Made by a program: the position numbers and the translations under genes. Below the pieces are notes generated by a model. That model was not told the origin of the DNA. It searched no databases and was given only the letters and a program-made list of their open reading frames with translations. From contig JACVTC010000061.1 in assembly GCA_016946835.1 (NCBI GenBank), positions 417,501-479,500 of the forward strand: a stretch of DNA of 62,000 nucleotides, written 5' to 3'. Origin of the DNA: Neocallimastix lanati (nom. inval.) (taxonomy: Eukaryota; Neocallimastigomycota; Neocallimastigomycetes; Neocallimastigales; Neocallimastigaceae). Below, in pieces: positions 36,441-48,693 of this stretch. Within the stretch, counting starts at the first letter, position 1, and each line of letters starts with the position of its first letter.

Positions 36441-36760
36441 AACAATAATTTCTAACTTTTCTCATTCATCGATGATAATATCACGTCCATTATTGCGAGT
36501 AATAATTTTAGTATTAGTATTATCAATCGAATTTGTATCAGATCTTTCACCGGGAGGTGAAAACCCATGCCATATCATTCTCGACGTCGACGCTCTTAGC
36601 AACGGTAGATTCAACGGAATACCATTTCATCATTAATCAAAAAGATCGACAAATTAATTGGTATTACGTTTGTTAGAAACTCCGCAATCCCCACAAAATA
36701 CGGAACAGTCGACAAAAATTGAACTTTGTTTAAAAATATTGTCAACTAATTGTCTTTGTT
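36441..36760 (-). other. higher-GC coding-like island with CGACGTCGACGCTC core
   Basis: On the minus strand one frame reads VAKSVDVENDMAWVFTSR, then after a shift ERSDTNSIDNTNTK and RNNGRDIIIDE. Just 5' of this lies CSIFVDCSVFCGDCGVSNKR, a Cys-rich segment that could be metal binding. It may be the 3' end of the adjacent LINE remnant or a separate inserted fragment. The core at 36582-36595 recurs at 40865-40878, and in variant form at 28161-28174 and 51182-51195. Confidence 0.4.
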
Positions 36761-36789
36761 CCCCATCATTAAATTTAATTTTTTTCATA

Positions 36790-38280
36790 TATTGAATGCC
36801 CGCCAAGAAGAACACTCAATATAAAATATTAAAGAATATTATCATAATCTTTTTCTGAATCTAAAGAAACATCCAAGGATTTTTGTTTAATTATCATTGC
36901 AAACTTCAAAAAGAGATCATCTAGGAAAGGTAAAGATTTATTTCTGTAATTTTCCAATTCTTTACAGTCAAAGATCCAATGAGAAAAGCTAGGTATACTA
37001 ACACCACAACATAGGAAACATTTAGGACAATCTTCTGAGACTATTTTTCTTTTAGTGGAAATACTAAATCAAATTTAAAACCACACCTAATTAAAGAAAT
37101 CCAAAAGAATCCCAATTAATACTTAGGATATTGAAATGATAAGTTTTTGATTTCTGAAATAAATCCAAAATCATTCTCCTTGTAAATAATTACTTTTTTA
37201 GCTTTTGAGGGTTTGAAGACATCTCTTTCCCAATAAAACTTTTTTATTTCACTTGTTTTTTTTTTTACCAATTAATTTCTTATCCAAAGTTCTTGATTCT
37301 TTAGTTCATGAGTAATATGACATAATAAGAATATTATTAGTAAGATGATTAATAATACAAGATGAGTTTTTCCATTTTCTGAAACAGTGTAATTGAGATA
37401 TAGCACAGATAGCTGAAAGAGGAGGTATTCTCAATTCATGAGTAATATCATAGATACTAACATAAGAATTACGAGATTTAAATCCATAACTCCAATAAAG
37501 TCCTCTGTTAATAAATTTTTTGAGCTTTAGAGCATCTGCTCTTATTTAAACTAAAATAGAGAAGCATAATATAAAACAAGATTAAGAATAAACGAAATTA
37601 AAACATATTTCTTTAATGGGAGAAGAATAGATTTATTAATAAGAAATTCGAAAGTACGAATTTAACTTGACATTTAAATTACTGTTTAATTTGGATTTTA
37701 TAGGTTTCAATGATAAAGATTCATCAAAAGGAATACCAAGATAAGTATAGTTGTCAGTTTTAGGTAATTTGTTACTACCAATAAAGAAAGATGGATCTTC
37801 GTAATTTATCGGTTTAACAAAGTTGATCGGTTTTACAAAAAGAATAGTACACTTATTAATTCCAAAAGTCATTTCATTTTTAATAGCCCATTCATGAACT
37901 TTATTCAAAATTTTCTTAAGAGCTTGTTTAGATGGAGCAACTAAAAACAATATCATCGGCAAAAAGTCCATCACAACAATATTGAAATTCTAAATATACA
38001 CCATACTTATCACAATCATCCAATACATCATTAATGAACAAATTGAATAAAATAGGAGATAGAGGGTATCCTTGTCAAACACCTTAACTAATCGAAAATT
38101 CTTCTGAGAGAATACCATTAAAAAAAGCATGAGCTTAAGAGGATAGATAAAGATTCCTTAAAAACAGATGACATTTACTTCTAATTCTTAAGTTATATAA
38201 TTTGGTCAAAATATTAAAAATAAGTACTGAATCATAAGATCAAGAGAGGCAAGATAGGATAAATATTTAGGAAATTTTAA
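36790..38280 (-). pseudogene. LINE-type (non-LTR) retrotransposon reverse transcriptase, decayed
   Basis: Reverse-transcriptase blocks appear in order on the minus strand. Motif A region: SYDSVLIFNILTKLYNL. Motif B region: GV-TGA-QGYPLSPILFNLFIND. Motif C: GLFADDIVF. After a T-homopolymer frameshift come LVAPSKQALKKILNKVHEWA, NEMTFGINKCTI and NYTYLGIPFDESLSLKP. Further on are INRGLYWSYGFKSRNSYVSI, ELRIPPLSAICAISQLHCFR and a Cys/His tail CFLCCGVSIPSFSHWIFDCK near 36960-37020. At least three frameshifts and several stops interrupt it. TGA stands where Arg (38077-38075) and Trp (37308-37306) would be expected, so transitions are part of the decay. It is not functional. LINEs retrotranspose by target-primed reverse transcription; the upstream endonuclease domain is missing. 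Confidence 0.85.
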
Positions 38281-38281
38281 T

Positions 38282-39960
38282 GTGATAAAGTTAAATGTAT
38301 CAAGATTTTTTGATATGTATTATGTTGAAGAAGGTCTTATTCGAATTATAAATAATATTTTAAATGAAGTTAAAGAAAAAGAACCTGAAATTAAATTCAA
38401 AAATGAAGTTAGTATAGTTAGTATATTTGAAGTTATATATAAATATACTAATAAAAAAAATTGTTTTGATTATCGATGAATGGGATATTGTTTTAAGAAA
38501 TAAGGGAAATGAAGAAGAAAAAATATATTTGAAAATTTTGAATAATATTACAAGAGATCAATCTTATATCGCTATAGCATATACAACATAAATTTTGCCA
38601 ATTAAAAAAAACGGAACACATTCTTGATTTTGAGGAATATGCAATGATTAATTCTTTATGGATGTCAAAATTTTTTGGTTTTACTCAAAATGAAGTTAAA
38701 ATGTTATGTAAAAAACTAATTGATAATGAAAAAATAGATTCAAATAATAATAAACATAAAAAGTTATAACATAATAATGAATTAAATAATAAAGAAGAAA
38801 TGGAATGTTAAAAAAACATATGAATAATAAAGAAAGAAAATGTAAAGAAAATATAAACAATAAAGAATTGGTCAATACAAATAATATAAGTGAAAAACAA
38901 AAAGAAAGGAAAAAAGATTTAACTAATAAGAAAAAAAAAATAAATAAAAAAACGAAAAATTAGTCAATCAAATCACAAATCTGAATCCAAAAGACAAAAA
39001 CTTAATAACGAATTAAATGATAAAAAAGAAATAGCATGTAAAGAACTTGTAAATAATAAAAAAGAAAGAAAAATGTAAAGAAAATATAAGCAACAAAGAA
39101 TTAATCAATTCAAATAATATAATAAGTGAATAACAAAAAGAAAAAAAAGTTTAGTTAATAATAAAAAAAAAAAAAAAAATAAAAGAAATAAAAAACAAAA
39201 AATTAATCAATCAAATCATTAATTTGAATTTAAAATAAATTTTAAAAATGTTAAAAAATGGTATAACGGTTATCTATTATATGATGAAAAAAAAGGGTAA
39301 AATATTTAAACTCTACACAACGTATTTAATTATAAATGTATTTAAAAAAATAGAGTAATTACAAATTATAATAGTGTAGCTGAAACATTTTACCCAATTA
39401 CTGAATATTTTAACATGAATTTTTTTTGGAATAAAAAGAAGATATAATTAGATTAAAGAGTAGAAAGAGTGTAAAAATAAAGATAAATACATATCAAAAT
39501 GATATGACCACATTTAATTGTAAAGATGATGTACTAACAATGCTGGTTCGTATAGGCTATTTAAGTTATAATGCGAAAACCAAAAAAGTATTTATCCTTA
39601 ATGAAGAAGTACTTCAAGAATTTTTATATTCCAATTAATAAGAAAAATGGAAAAAAAATTGTTAAAATGTTAGAAAGATCTAAAGAACTTTCAAATGAGA
39701 CATTGAAAACATTGAAATGTAACAAAGAAAAAAGTTGCTAAATTAAAGGAAGAATTTCATGATGAAGCATGCAACAAGAATTATAATAGTGAGTCTACTT
39801 TAAAATATGCTATTTTACTTGGATATTAGGTATCAGATGAATATTATAATTTTTTTTTTTTTATTGGAAATTAATTGAGATAATGGTTATATTAATATAG
39901 CATATATTCCATTATCATCTTAATTCCAAATATCCTTTATTGATTGATATAATAATATTA
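38282..39960 (+). pseudogene. AAA-ATPase-like / PD-(D/E)XK family protein, decayed
   Basis: Fragments read in order on the plus strand. LNVSRFFDMYYVEEGLIRII and FEVIYKYTNKK come first; after a shift KIVLIIDEWDIVLRNKG (Walker B IIDEWD) and NITRDQSYIAIAYTT. After a TAA and a shift come LDFEEYAMINSLWMSKFFGF and TQNEVKMLCKKL. Past a Lys/Asn-rich insert (38800-39230) follow KWYNGYLLYDEKKG, NSVAETFYPITEYF, NCKDDVLTMLVRIGYLSYNA and KKVFILNEEVLQEF. Weak traces (EEFHDEACNKNYNSESTLKY) lead to about 39960. This order is that of the AAA-ATPase-like plus PD-(D/E)XK nuclease proteins common in gut bacteria and also found in anaerobic fungi. The Walker A end is missing, and the nuclease core is not recognisable. 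Bacterial origin by transfer is inference. Confidence 0.75.
38800..39230 (+). repeat. imperfect Lys/Asn-rich tandem duplication
   Basis: The segment at about 38820-38990 (AAAGAAAATGTAAAGAAAAT and following) recurs at about 39060-39215 with substitutions and small indels. Shared blocks are AATAATATAA.TGAA.AACAAA and AATCAATCAAATCA. It lies inside the decayed AAA-ATPase frame, between the lid-like region and the WYNGYLLYD block. Confidence 0.6.
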
Positions 39961-40492
39961 AATAACTTTGTTTTAAGATAATTTTTTATACACACATATT
40001 CACCAGTAAATCAATTTATTCATTATAGAATAACTAGTTTAAATGGTGGATATTATTATAATATGTGAAATAAATAAAAAAATAAGCTTCAAATGTATTA
40101 AAACATATTGTAATACTTAATATAAAAGCCACAATACAATAGTATAGAAGTACTTAATTTAGAATAATTTAAGTAGAAGTAACTTTTTACCATAAAATAT
40201 ATTAATAAAGAATGTGTATCATTTCGCAATTATGCATTTCGCAATGTGGCTTAAATATTTTTAACTAATTGCCACATTATATAATTTTTTTTTACCAATA
40301 AATAAATAATAAAAAATCATTTTTGAAATAAGTCTTTAAATAATAAATAATAAATAATAAATAATAAATAATAACTAATAAATAATAACTAATAAATAAT
40401 AACAAATAATAAATATAATAAATAATAAATAATTAATAAATAAATAATAAATAATTAACACTAATTTTTTATTCAGAATAAATATAAATATT

Positions 40493-40528
<36 letters not shown>

Positions 40529-41746
40529 CAGGGAAGAGAATACACTTCCAAAACTTTATTAATTTTATTTTAAAAAATACATGTAGGTGAAAAGTACATT
40601 TGAAATTAAAAATAAAAAAATTAAAATATAAAAAAATAAAAAAGCTCGAAAATACTATGTATTTCGGCAAGTTGTACTATGCGGGAATTTTTCCTTTCCT
40701 AACAAATAAAAAAGAAATAAAACCTAGAAGTAACATCTTTAAAATAGATAGTGTGGTGTCCACTAAACTCTCCCCGGATTCATCATTTATTGAACTACAA
40801 GGGCAAGATTCATCCTTCGTAGAAATAGATGACGATCCTGTATTATCATTATGCCTTATCAGTACGACGTCGACGCTCTTGGATAAGTTTGGTATTTTGC
40901 AATACCTATCAAATAATAGCAGTAAAAAAAAATATTTTAATATATACTTCATATCTTCATATTATTGTTATATTAAAAAATTATAATAGATAATTATATA
41001 TAGAATATCAATATTTTATATAGTTATTTTAGTATCAATTGACAAATTTTAATTTAAGATGATGATAAAGAATTTGATGTAATTTTTTAAAAATTACACC
41101 TGTATATTTTTATGATATATATATATAAAAAAAAAAAAAGGCAAATACAAAAATATTAATAATATATAATATATTTGAAATATCATCCCATTATCATTAT
41201 TTTTTTTTTTAAAGACTAGGAAAAGTTTATTTTTTAATAATATTTATTAACAAAATCATGAAATATAATGTATAACACTTTCCATTAATCAACTATAAAC
41301 TCCATGTAGATAAAAATATATATATTTTTCCATTATATCCTTGTTCATTAAATACTATTACCTCAAAAAACCAATATATTATATTTTTTATTTCAGCAGT
41401 TCTCATTCCTATTGCTTTTGGATAAAATCATTTATTATTTACTTTATTTTAATTATAATAAACCCCAAAAAATAAAATCAAAAAAACAAAAAAATAAAAA
41501 ATTTCAATTTCTTTACAAGCTGTACACTTAATATTTATAATAATAACAATACCATTAATTTAATTATTATTTGATAATGAAAATATAAAATATAAAATAT
41601 TTTATATTTTTGTTTATTTACTTATTTATTAAGATAAGTTTTTACATTCATTTTCTAATTAAAAATATTGTTTTGTTTTAAGATAGAATTTTTTTTATTG
41701 ATGTTTGATTTTTAGCATTAGCGTCATAGCTTCTTTAAGTACGAGC
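39961..41746. other. mixed repeats and a GC-richer island
   Basis: GCATTTCGCAATGTGGC is at 40234-40250, followed by a minisatellite of AATAATAAATAATAAC units at about 40336-40455 and a T run at 40498-40525. The segment 40600-40990 is GC-richer and open on both strands. On the minus strand it reads NLSKSVDVVLIRHNDNTG, overlapping the CGACGTCGACGCTC core at 40865-40878. I do not recognise a gene in it. The rest is A+T-rich. Confidence 0.45.
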
Positions 41747-42010
41747 TTAGTTCTTACCAAGAATTTGAGCAGCTCTTTCATCTAAGAACTTTTGGAAATC
41801 TTCTGGAATACCATCCTTGAAGACCTTAAGATCTTCTGGAACACCGTCCTTGAAAAGTTCCTTGAACTTTGGTGGAAGCTTACCTGGTTCCCAACCTTCA
41901 AAGAATTCCTTATCTGGTGGACCGTTTGGGAAAAGCTTCCTTAAGGATTCTGGACGACCGTTTGGGAAGTACTTCTTAACAACAGCTGGAATTTCTTGTG
42001 GTTCAGACAT
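41747..42010 (-). CDS. small highly expressed protein with four F-x-x-G repeats, function unknown
   Basis: Single-exon frame of 87 aa from ATG 42010 (MSEPQEIPAVVKKYF) to TAA 41747. Four short degenerate repeats fill it: FPNGRPES, FPNGPPDK, FKDGVPED and FKDGIPED, each after a Lys-rich turn. There is no signal peptide, membrane segment or Cys. Codon use is unlike the window average. Every Lys codon is AAG and both Asn codons AAC, almost every Phe is TTC and Gly is mostly GGT, a pattern expected of an abundantly translated gene. A possible GTAAGA donor overlaps the last codons (CTTGGTAAGAACTAA). Because GGT AAG AAC TAA uses the preferred codons, I take it as the true end rather than a splice site. 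I do not recognise the family. Confidence 0.85.
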   Translation of the reverse strand: MSEPQEIPAVVKKYFPNGRPESLRKLFPNGPPDKEFFEGWEPGKLPPKFKELFKDGVPEDLKVFKDGIPEDFQKFLDERAAQILGKN

Positions 42011-45000
42011 TTTTATTTTATTTTTTCTTTATTTATAAAGATGAATAGAAAAAAAAGATAATGGAGAAAAAAGTATTCAGAGTGAATTTTAAGACTATTT
42101 ATATTTTTTCCAAAAAAAAAAAAAAAAAAAAAGAGTTTACTATAACTAATTAATATTAAAATAAATAAAAAAAAATAAATAAAATTATATGGAAGGTGTA
42201 TATAAAAATAATATTCTGATTGTATTCAACAGATATACAAAAATTGATCTATATTAAAGAGATATAAATAAACAGAGATGCAATAAAAGATATAAACAGA
42301 AATATAAATAAATATATGAATTGATATATAAACATAAATATAAACAAATATATAATAGATATATGAATTGATATATGAATTGATATATAAATGGACAAAT
42401 ATACAGATATTAAATGAATAATTAAATAATTAAGTATCAAAAATGGAAAAAAATCTTTTAAATTCTTTTCATATAATGTAAACAAAAGTAAAATGTTTAT
42501 TAATAACTGTTATTTATAAATCAATATATTTATTATATATATTCCTATATGATAAATTTATCATCTTCATATATATGAAGTAATTATTTGTAAATAGAAA
42601 CATATATGGAATAAATATTCGTAATATTCACCACCCAATAAAAACTCAAAATCCAAAATAGAGTTAAGTGGCGCTTCGTTTTTTTTTTTTTTTTTTTTTG
42701 GTAGTTTTCGATGTTGAAAAATTAATAAAAAAAAAAGTATTCAAGGATTAATTTCAAAATTTGACCAAACTTAGAAAAAAAATTGATATAAAGAGTAATT
42801 AAATTATCAAATAATAATAATAATAATAATAGTATAACTTTATCATTACATCCTACTTTTATTTATTTAATAGTATTGTTACTGCTATAGTAATTTTTTA
42901 ATATTTATTTATTTATTTTTATTTTATTGTTATTGTTATTTTTGAATATTTATTTATTTTTATTATTATTTTTATTATTTTTGAATATTTATTTTTTTGT
43001 TTATTTATTTATTTATATTTTTATTATTTTTGTATATTTTAGCTTAATTAAATATTTATTTGGATTAAATTTCATTACATTATATTAATTCATAATATCC
43101 AACGACAAAAAAGAACGAAAGAAACAAAAATAAAATTATTAAATTATAATATTTCATTATATAAATTTATATAAAATGTATAATTCATAATATATTTATA
43201 TATATTGTTTGAATTAATATTTTTAAAGATGGATATTTGATTTCTATAATAGATTTATGTATTAATTTTAATATATTACATAATATATATAATTTATTCT
43301 TAGAATTTTAAGATATTAAATATCATAGTATATAAGATGACCATTTAAGGTAATTTTTATATTTCCACTTTATTTATATTTTTTTTTTTTGAATCTTATT
43401 TTTATTCTTTTTCCACCCTCTAATGAAACTAGAACATTTTAAAATTAAAATTATATGAATATGTTTTATATCTATATTATAAATATATTTATATTATATT
43501 TATTAATATAAATTTTTATATTAAATAATTAATATTTATTTTTTATTTATATTTATAATATATATAATATTTTTAATTAATTAAAAAGCCTTTTTTTTTT
43601 TTTGGTAATATTAATTAGTACTTTTTTTTTCAATAAATTACTGAACAAATTTAATTAAAATTAATTTCTAAAAATACATTTTTTCTTTTTATTTGTTGAA
43701 TCATACATTAATTAATTTATTACCTAATTTGTTAGTTTTTTAAATTAAAATAATAAAAGAATAATGTATATTATATATCTTTATTTTATTTAGTTTTAAA
43801 TGTATAAATAAAATAAATTTATATTTATAAGCCACATTTATTCTTATTAATAAATTAAAAATTAATTATATAATAAAATTTATATATATTTTATTAATTA
43901 GTGATGAACATGTGATTTATTTTCTTTATTACTTAGTTTTACATATTCCTTTTTAAGAGTGATGGTAATATTGATTAATTATTGATTTATTAATTTATTA
44001 ATTTATTACTTGTTTTATTTGTATATTTGCATATTTATTTATTTATTTATGTATTTATTTATTTATTTATTAATGGCTTTTTTAAATAGAGTAGAAGTTT
44101 ATAAAGATGAAGAAAAAGAAAAATGTAAAAAATGATTATAATGAAAATACATTTATAATTGATTAAACAATAAAACTATGTTATTTTAAGAAGTATTCTT
44201 GAAATATCTATTAATTATTCAAGTATATTTAGTATAATAAAATATAAGAAAATAATATATAAATCATTAAAAGAAAAATGCAAATAAAAATATTATAGAA
44301 AATTAATATATAAATTAATTTCATATATTTCAAATAAAAGAATTATTAATATAATAATATTTAGATATGTCTTAACATAAATATAAATTAATAATTTAAA
44401 ATAAATTTATTTTTACATAAATTTATTATATCACGTTACATTTTTGTATAATGATTGGATGTTGTTTTATTAATATCTGATTTCCTCCAACATTTGATTA
44501 TCCACTCTATTTTCTCTAATAATATTCAAATAATATATTGATATTTATCTAATAGTCTAATAGTATCAGAAACAATCATAATTAAAAAATCTTCATTTTA
44601 ACTGTTATTTCACATAATTTTTAAATTTTTTGTTTTATATGTTTATTAATAAATGAATTTTATTAATAATTAAGATTTATATTCGTATTTTATATTATAT
44701 GGAATGAAATATATTTATTAATTAATATTTTATTAAATAATGAACATGTGATGCCTTTTCATTAACTTTTCATTTATGAATTAATTAACGGTATACTAAA
44801 AAAAAAAAAAGAAAAAAGTTTATTTTAAAATTTCATATCAAAAGTCTATTCAATATTCTTTTATTTTTTTTGTTCAAAAAAAAAAAAAAATCTTTTTATT
44901 TTAAAATTTCATATCAAAGTATATTTAATATTTATTTTTTTTTTTTATTTTTTTAAGAAAATTTGCATCATGTTAAAATTTATGTTTTCTTCTTCATAAA

Positions 45001-46623
45001 AGGCTTATAATAAAGCAAAGCAAAGCAAAAAATTAAAAAAAAAAAAAAAAAAAAAAAATAAACAAAAAATAATAATAATAATAATAATAAAAAGTTTTTT
45101 CTTTTCTTTCTTTTGATATTATAATATTATAAAATAAATATATTAATTATAATAACAAAAAATTTTTTTTTCTAATATATCTTTTAATAATATTAAAAAG
45201 AATTGTTGAATAGATTTTTAAGTATGAAGTGATGATATTTTCATGGCCTGTAGTTATTATTTAATTTTAATTTGGACAATGAGGAAGATTTCAAGCCATA
45301 ATATACAAAATAAATAAATAAATATATATATACATAATTTTGGTATTTGTCATCATTGTCAACACTGAAGTATTCATTTTTTTTCTTTTTTTCTTTTTTT
45401 TTTAATAATAATAAATTTATTATAAATATATATAGACAATATAAAAAGGAGGTACTGTTTAATCGATCCAAAGATTTTAATAATTGTTGTAAATTTATAA
45501 TAAAAGATGTCCATAAATTTATTTTAAATAAATAAATATATAAATAAATAAAAAGAAGAGTATTGTTTTTATTTATTTATTTATTCATTTATTTATTCAT
45601 TTATTTATTCATTTTATTTGTTTTATTTTATTTTATTTTATGTAAAGAGTATTATATAAATATACCATGTTTAATTCATTAGAAGATTCTTTTTTTTTTT
45701 TTTTTTATTTTTTTTTTTTTTTATTATATTTTATTATATTTTTTTTTTTTTATTATTTTATTTTTTATTATTCAATAGGAATAAAAATAAAAATTTATTT
45801 TTATCTACATAATGATGTAATAATGTTCTTAATGTTTTTTTAATGTACAATTTGTCTTTCTTAATTCAATATGCCACTTTATATAATAAATAACTTTTTT
45901 TTTTATTATTATTATTGAATAAATCAAAGAATTAAAATCTTTCAATATTAAATAAAAATTTTTTATTTTTTTTTTTTTTTACTTTCAAAAAATATTAGAA
46001 CGTTTAAACTTTATTTCATTTTATTTTTATTTTTTTTTTACATTATATTTTTCTATTTTCTATTTTTTTTTTATTATTTACCTCGATTTATTGAACAAAT
46101 AATTCCTTTTATTGCAAACTATTTCAAAAGAAATAATAATATATTCTATTAAAAAAGAATTATAAAAAAATTATTTTTATAATTGAATATTAATAAATTA
46201 TATATATAAAAAACAGAATATTTATTATTTATTTAATTATTATTTATTTAATTATTATTTATTAATTATTATTTATTAATTATTGAAAACAAGCCACATA
46301 TAAAAATACGCCACATTGCGAAATGCACTAGATTCTTTTAGTCTATATGAAAATGTTTATATATTTATATAGATTTTCTTTTGAGTTTTTTCCAAGGTTA
46401 TTACAATAACAATCCAGGGTAACAACATCCATTTCATTTTTATAAACTTTCAATCTAATTTTTTCATAAAAATTTTTTTAATAAAGATATTCGTAGGATT
46501 GGAAAATTACAACAATCATATATTTGAAAATTAATTCAATTAACAAAAATATTTCTTTTTTTAAATTTTTTTTTTTTATTTATTTTTATTTTTATTTATT
46601 TTTTTTTTTTTTTTTTTTAATTT

Positions 46624-46654
<31 letters not shown>

Positions 46655-46918
46655 TACATAAATAATAAATAATGAAATAAATATTAGATTATTAAATAAA
46701 ATATTACATAATTTTTTTAATAAATAATTGATATTCATCAATATCAATTTCCATTAGTAATTTTTTTTATTTATTTTTTCTTTAAGGTATATGGAATAAT
46801 ATCAAAAATTTGAAGTTTTTTTAAATATTAAAATAAAAAATTTATAGAGACTAGATAAATAAAAAATAATTTATTATTATTGTTATTTAAAAAAATTGTA
46901 TTTTAATAATTTTTTTTT
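42011..46918. other. long gene-free stretch
   Basis: A minisatellite of TATATGAATTGATATATAAA-type units lies at about 42260-42400. TTTA/TTTG microsatellites occur near 42897-43020, 43965-44070 and 45570-45625, with many T runs. The 17-mer GCCACATTGCGAAATGC is at 46310-46326. Short frames at 45241-45535 are open on both strands but low in complexity, and I do not call a gene. Confidence 0.5.
46310..46326. repeat. 17-bp dispersed motif GCCACATTGCGAAATGC
   Basis: Identical, in opposite orientation, to 40234-40250, and 15/17 identical to 27891-27907. A second GCCACATATAAAAA precedes it at 46293. Confidence 0.8.
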
Positions 46919-47167
46919 TTAATAGGTAACAGTTTGATTTGAAGGTAAGGATGAAATAATAATTGGTTGTTGAGTTGGCGTATTAACCATGTAGTAAATA
47001 GTGGTTGGTGAGGAAGTCATTGGTATGGTTTGAATATAAGTTTGGTTATTATCAATTGAGTAATAAATATTATTTGAAGAGTTTGCAGCAGTTATAGGTA
47101 GTGAGTAATATAAAACTTTGGAATTATTATTTGATTCATTTATTGAAGAAATAAGGATTTCATTATA

Positions 47168-47215
<48 letters not shown>

Positions 47216-48614
47216 GTTATTGTTATTGTTATTGTTATTATTGTTATTATTTAATGTGTAATATGAAAGTATTTGAGGAACCGAATCAATTTGAGAAGAA
47301 TTATTATTTTGTTGATCATTAGAAGGATTTATTATTAATTGTGAATTAATATTTAACGTTTGTGAATTATTTAAAGTGGGTAAAAGAGTAAATAATGAAT
47401 TTTGAGAGGTAATATCATTAAATAATATATCCGTTTCAGTATAAGAAGGAGAAGGAAAATATGAATTTTGAGAGGAATAATCATGACTACTTTGTAAGTC
47501 ACTTTCCGTATATGAAGGAGAAGGAACATATAATACTTTTGATGATGTATTATTATTTATAATTCTATTATTTTCAATGTAGGAAGGAGAAGAGATAAAA
47601 GAATTTGAATTTGATACTTTATCCATATTATTACTATTTATTACTTTAGAAATGAATTCAGTTTCATAAAACATTTTACTTTCAGAATATTTATTTTCGA
47701 TGACTTCATTTTTTTCTATAATATTTTTTTCAATGTGACAAATATAATCATATTTTTCATCTCGACAGAGTTCTTTCCAAACATTAGTAATAAGGGAGGT
47801 GCTAATTTCATCAAGTCTATTTTCAACTTTTCTAAGAACTGTTTTCCATAATAGTTTAACTTGTTCTTCAGTTTTAGTTATATTTGATATTGTTTTACAT
47901 AAACGTTCATAATCTTTTTTATTAATTTATAAATTTTTTGTTAAAAAAAAAAAAAATTAATATTTTTAATTTAATTTAATATATTTTTTTATAACAAATA
48001 TTAAATAAACGATATTTCTTAATTATATATATATAGATAAATATTTGATATTTACTTGGTAAAATTTTAAATTCTTTAAGTTGATCAAGTATTTTTGCAG
48101 AAATTAAATAACGATAAGCTTCTGTTAAATATATATATATATATTTAAAGAAAAATTAAAAACATATTAGAATTAATATAATAATTAACGATATATTATA
48201 AATTTCTTAAAAATAAAATTATAATTATTAATAAATGTATTTATACAAAAAAATGCATACGAGCTTTGGAAATATTCCAATTCTTTTTGACATAGGAATT
48301 AAATGTGTAACCATGTTTTCTGTAATCTTTAGAGCTGACAGCTGTTTGAATGTTTTCGACTAAACTTTTAAATTTTTTCTGTTTTCTTAAATAGATTGTT
48401 AATGAACTAAAAATAATAATTTAAAAAAAAAAAAAAAAAGATAAAAAAAAAAAAAAAGAAAAAAATGTTAATAATACTAATTAAAATTAAAAATATATTT
48501 ATAATTTTTTTTCTTATTAAATATTATTAATTATTCTTATATACATATTTTTTAAGTTATTTTATTTTTATTTTTAATAATAAATAATAATTACCTTTCA
48601 GAGTAACTAACCAT
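46919..48614 (-). CDS. putative HTH DNA-binding, low-complexity protein (paralogue A)
   Basis: Four exons (48614-48595, 48406-48261, 48121-48056, 47913-46919) with GT...AG introns in phases 2, 1 and 1 encode 408 aa. The N-terminal ~140 residues are compact: SSLTIYLRKQKKFKSLVENI, then KKNWNISKAQAYRYLISAKI, then LPNYERLCKTISNITKTEEQ and LWKTVLRKVENR. The pattern W.IS[KR]AQAYRYL followed by LP..ERLCR and a later LW resembles small helix-turn-helix modules, so DNA binding is inferred. The rest is Asn/Ser/Thr-rich with three SPSY[IT]E motifs and an Asn run. The end (TSSPTTIYYMVNTPTQQP, then SLPSNQTVTY) is conserved among paralogues and could be an activation or interaction tail. It is one of three tandem copies on this strand. 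Confidence 0.85.
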
Positions 48615-48693
48615 TTTGGATATTTTAATTATTATTTTAATAATATATATATATTTTTTTAAGAATTATAGAAATTATTTTAATAAAAATATT

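Noticed and set aside
41817-42038. Plus-strand frame of 73 codons over the small F-x-x-G gene
   Set aside because: Antisense shadow: the codon bias, repeats and start all support the minus-strand gene.
42260-42400. TATATGAATTGATATATAAA-type repeats as a structured RNA or origin
   Set aside because: They look like a simple minisatellite; nothing beyond repetition supports a function.
45241-45535. Overlapping short frames on both strands
   Set aside because: They are low in complexity, have no conserved-looking segment and no splice or start context to support a gene.
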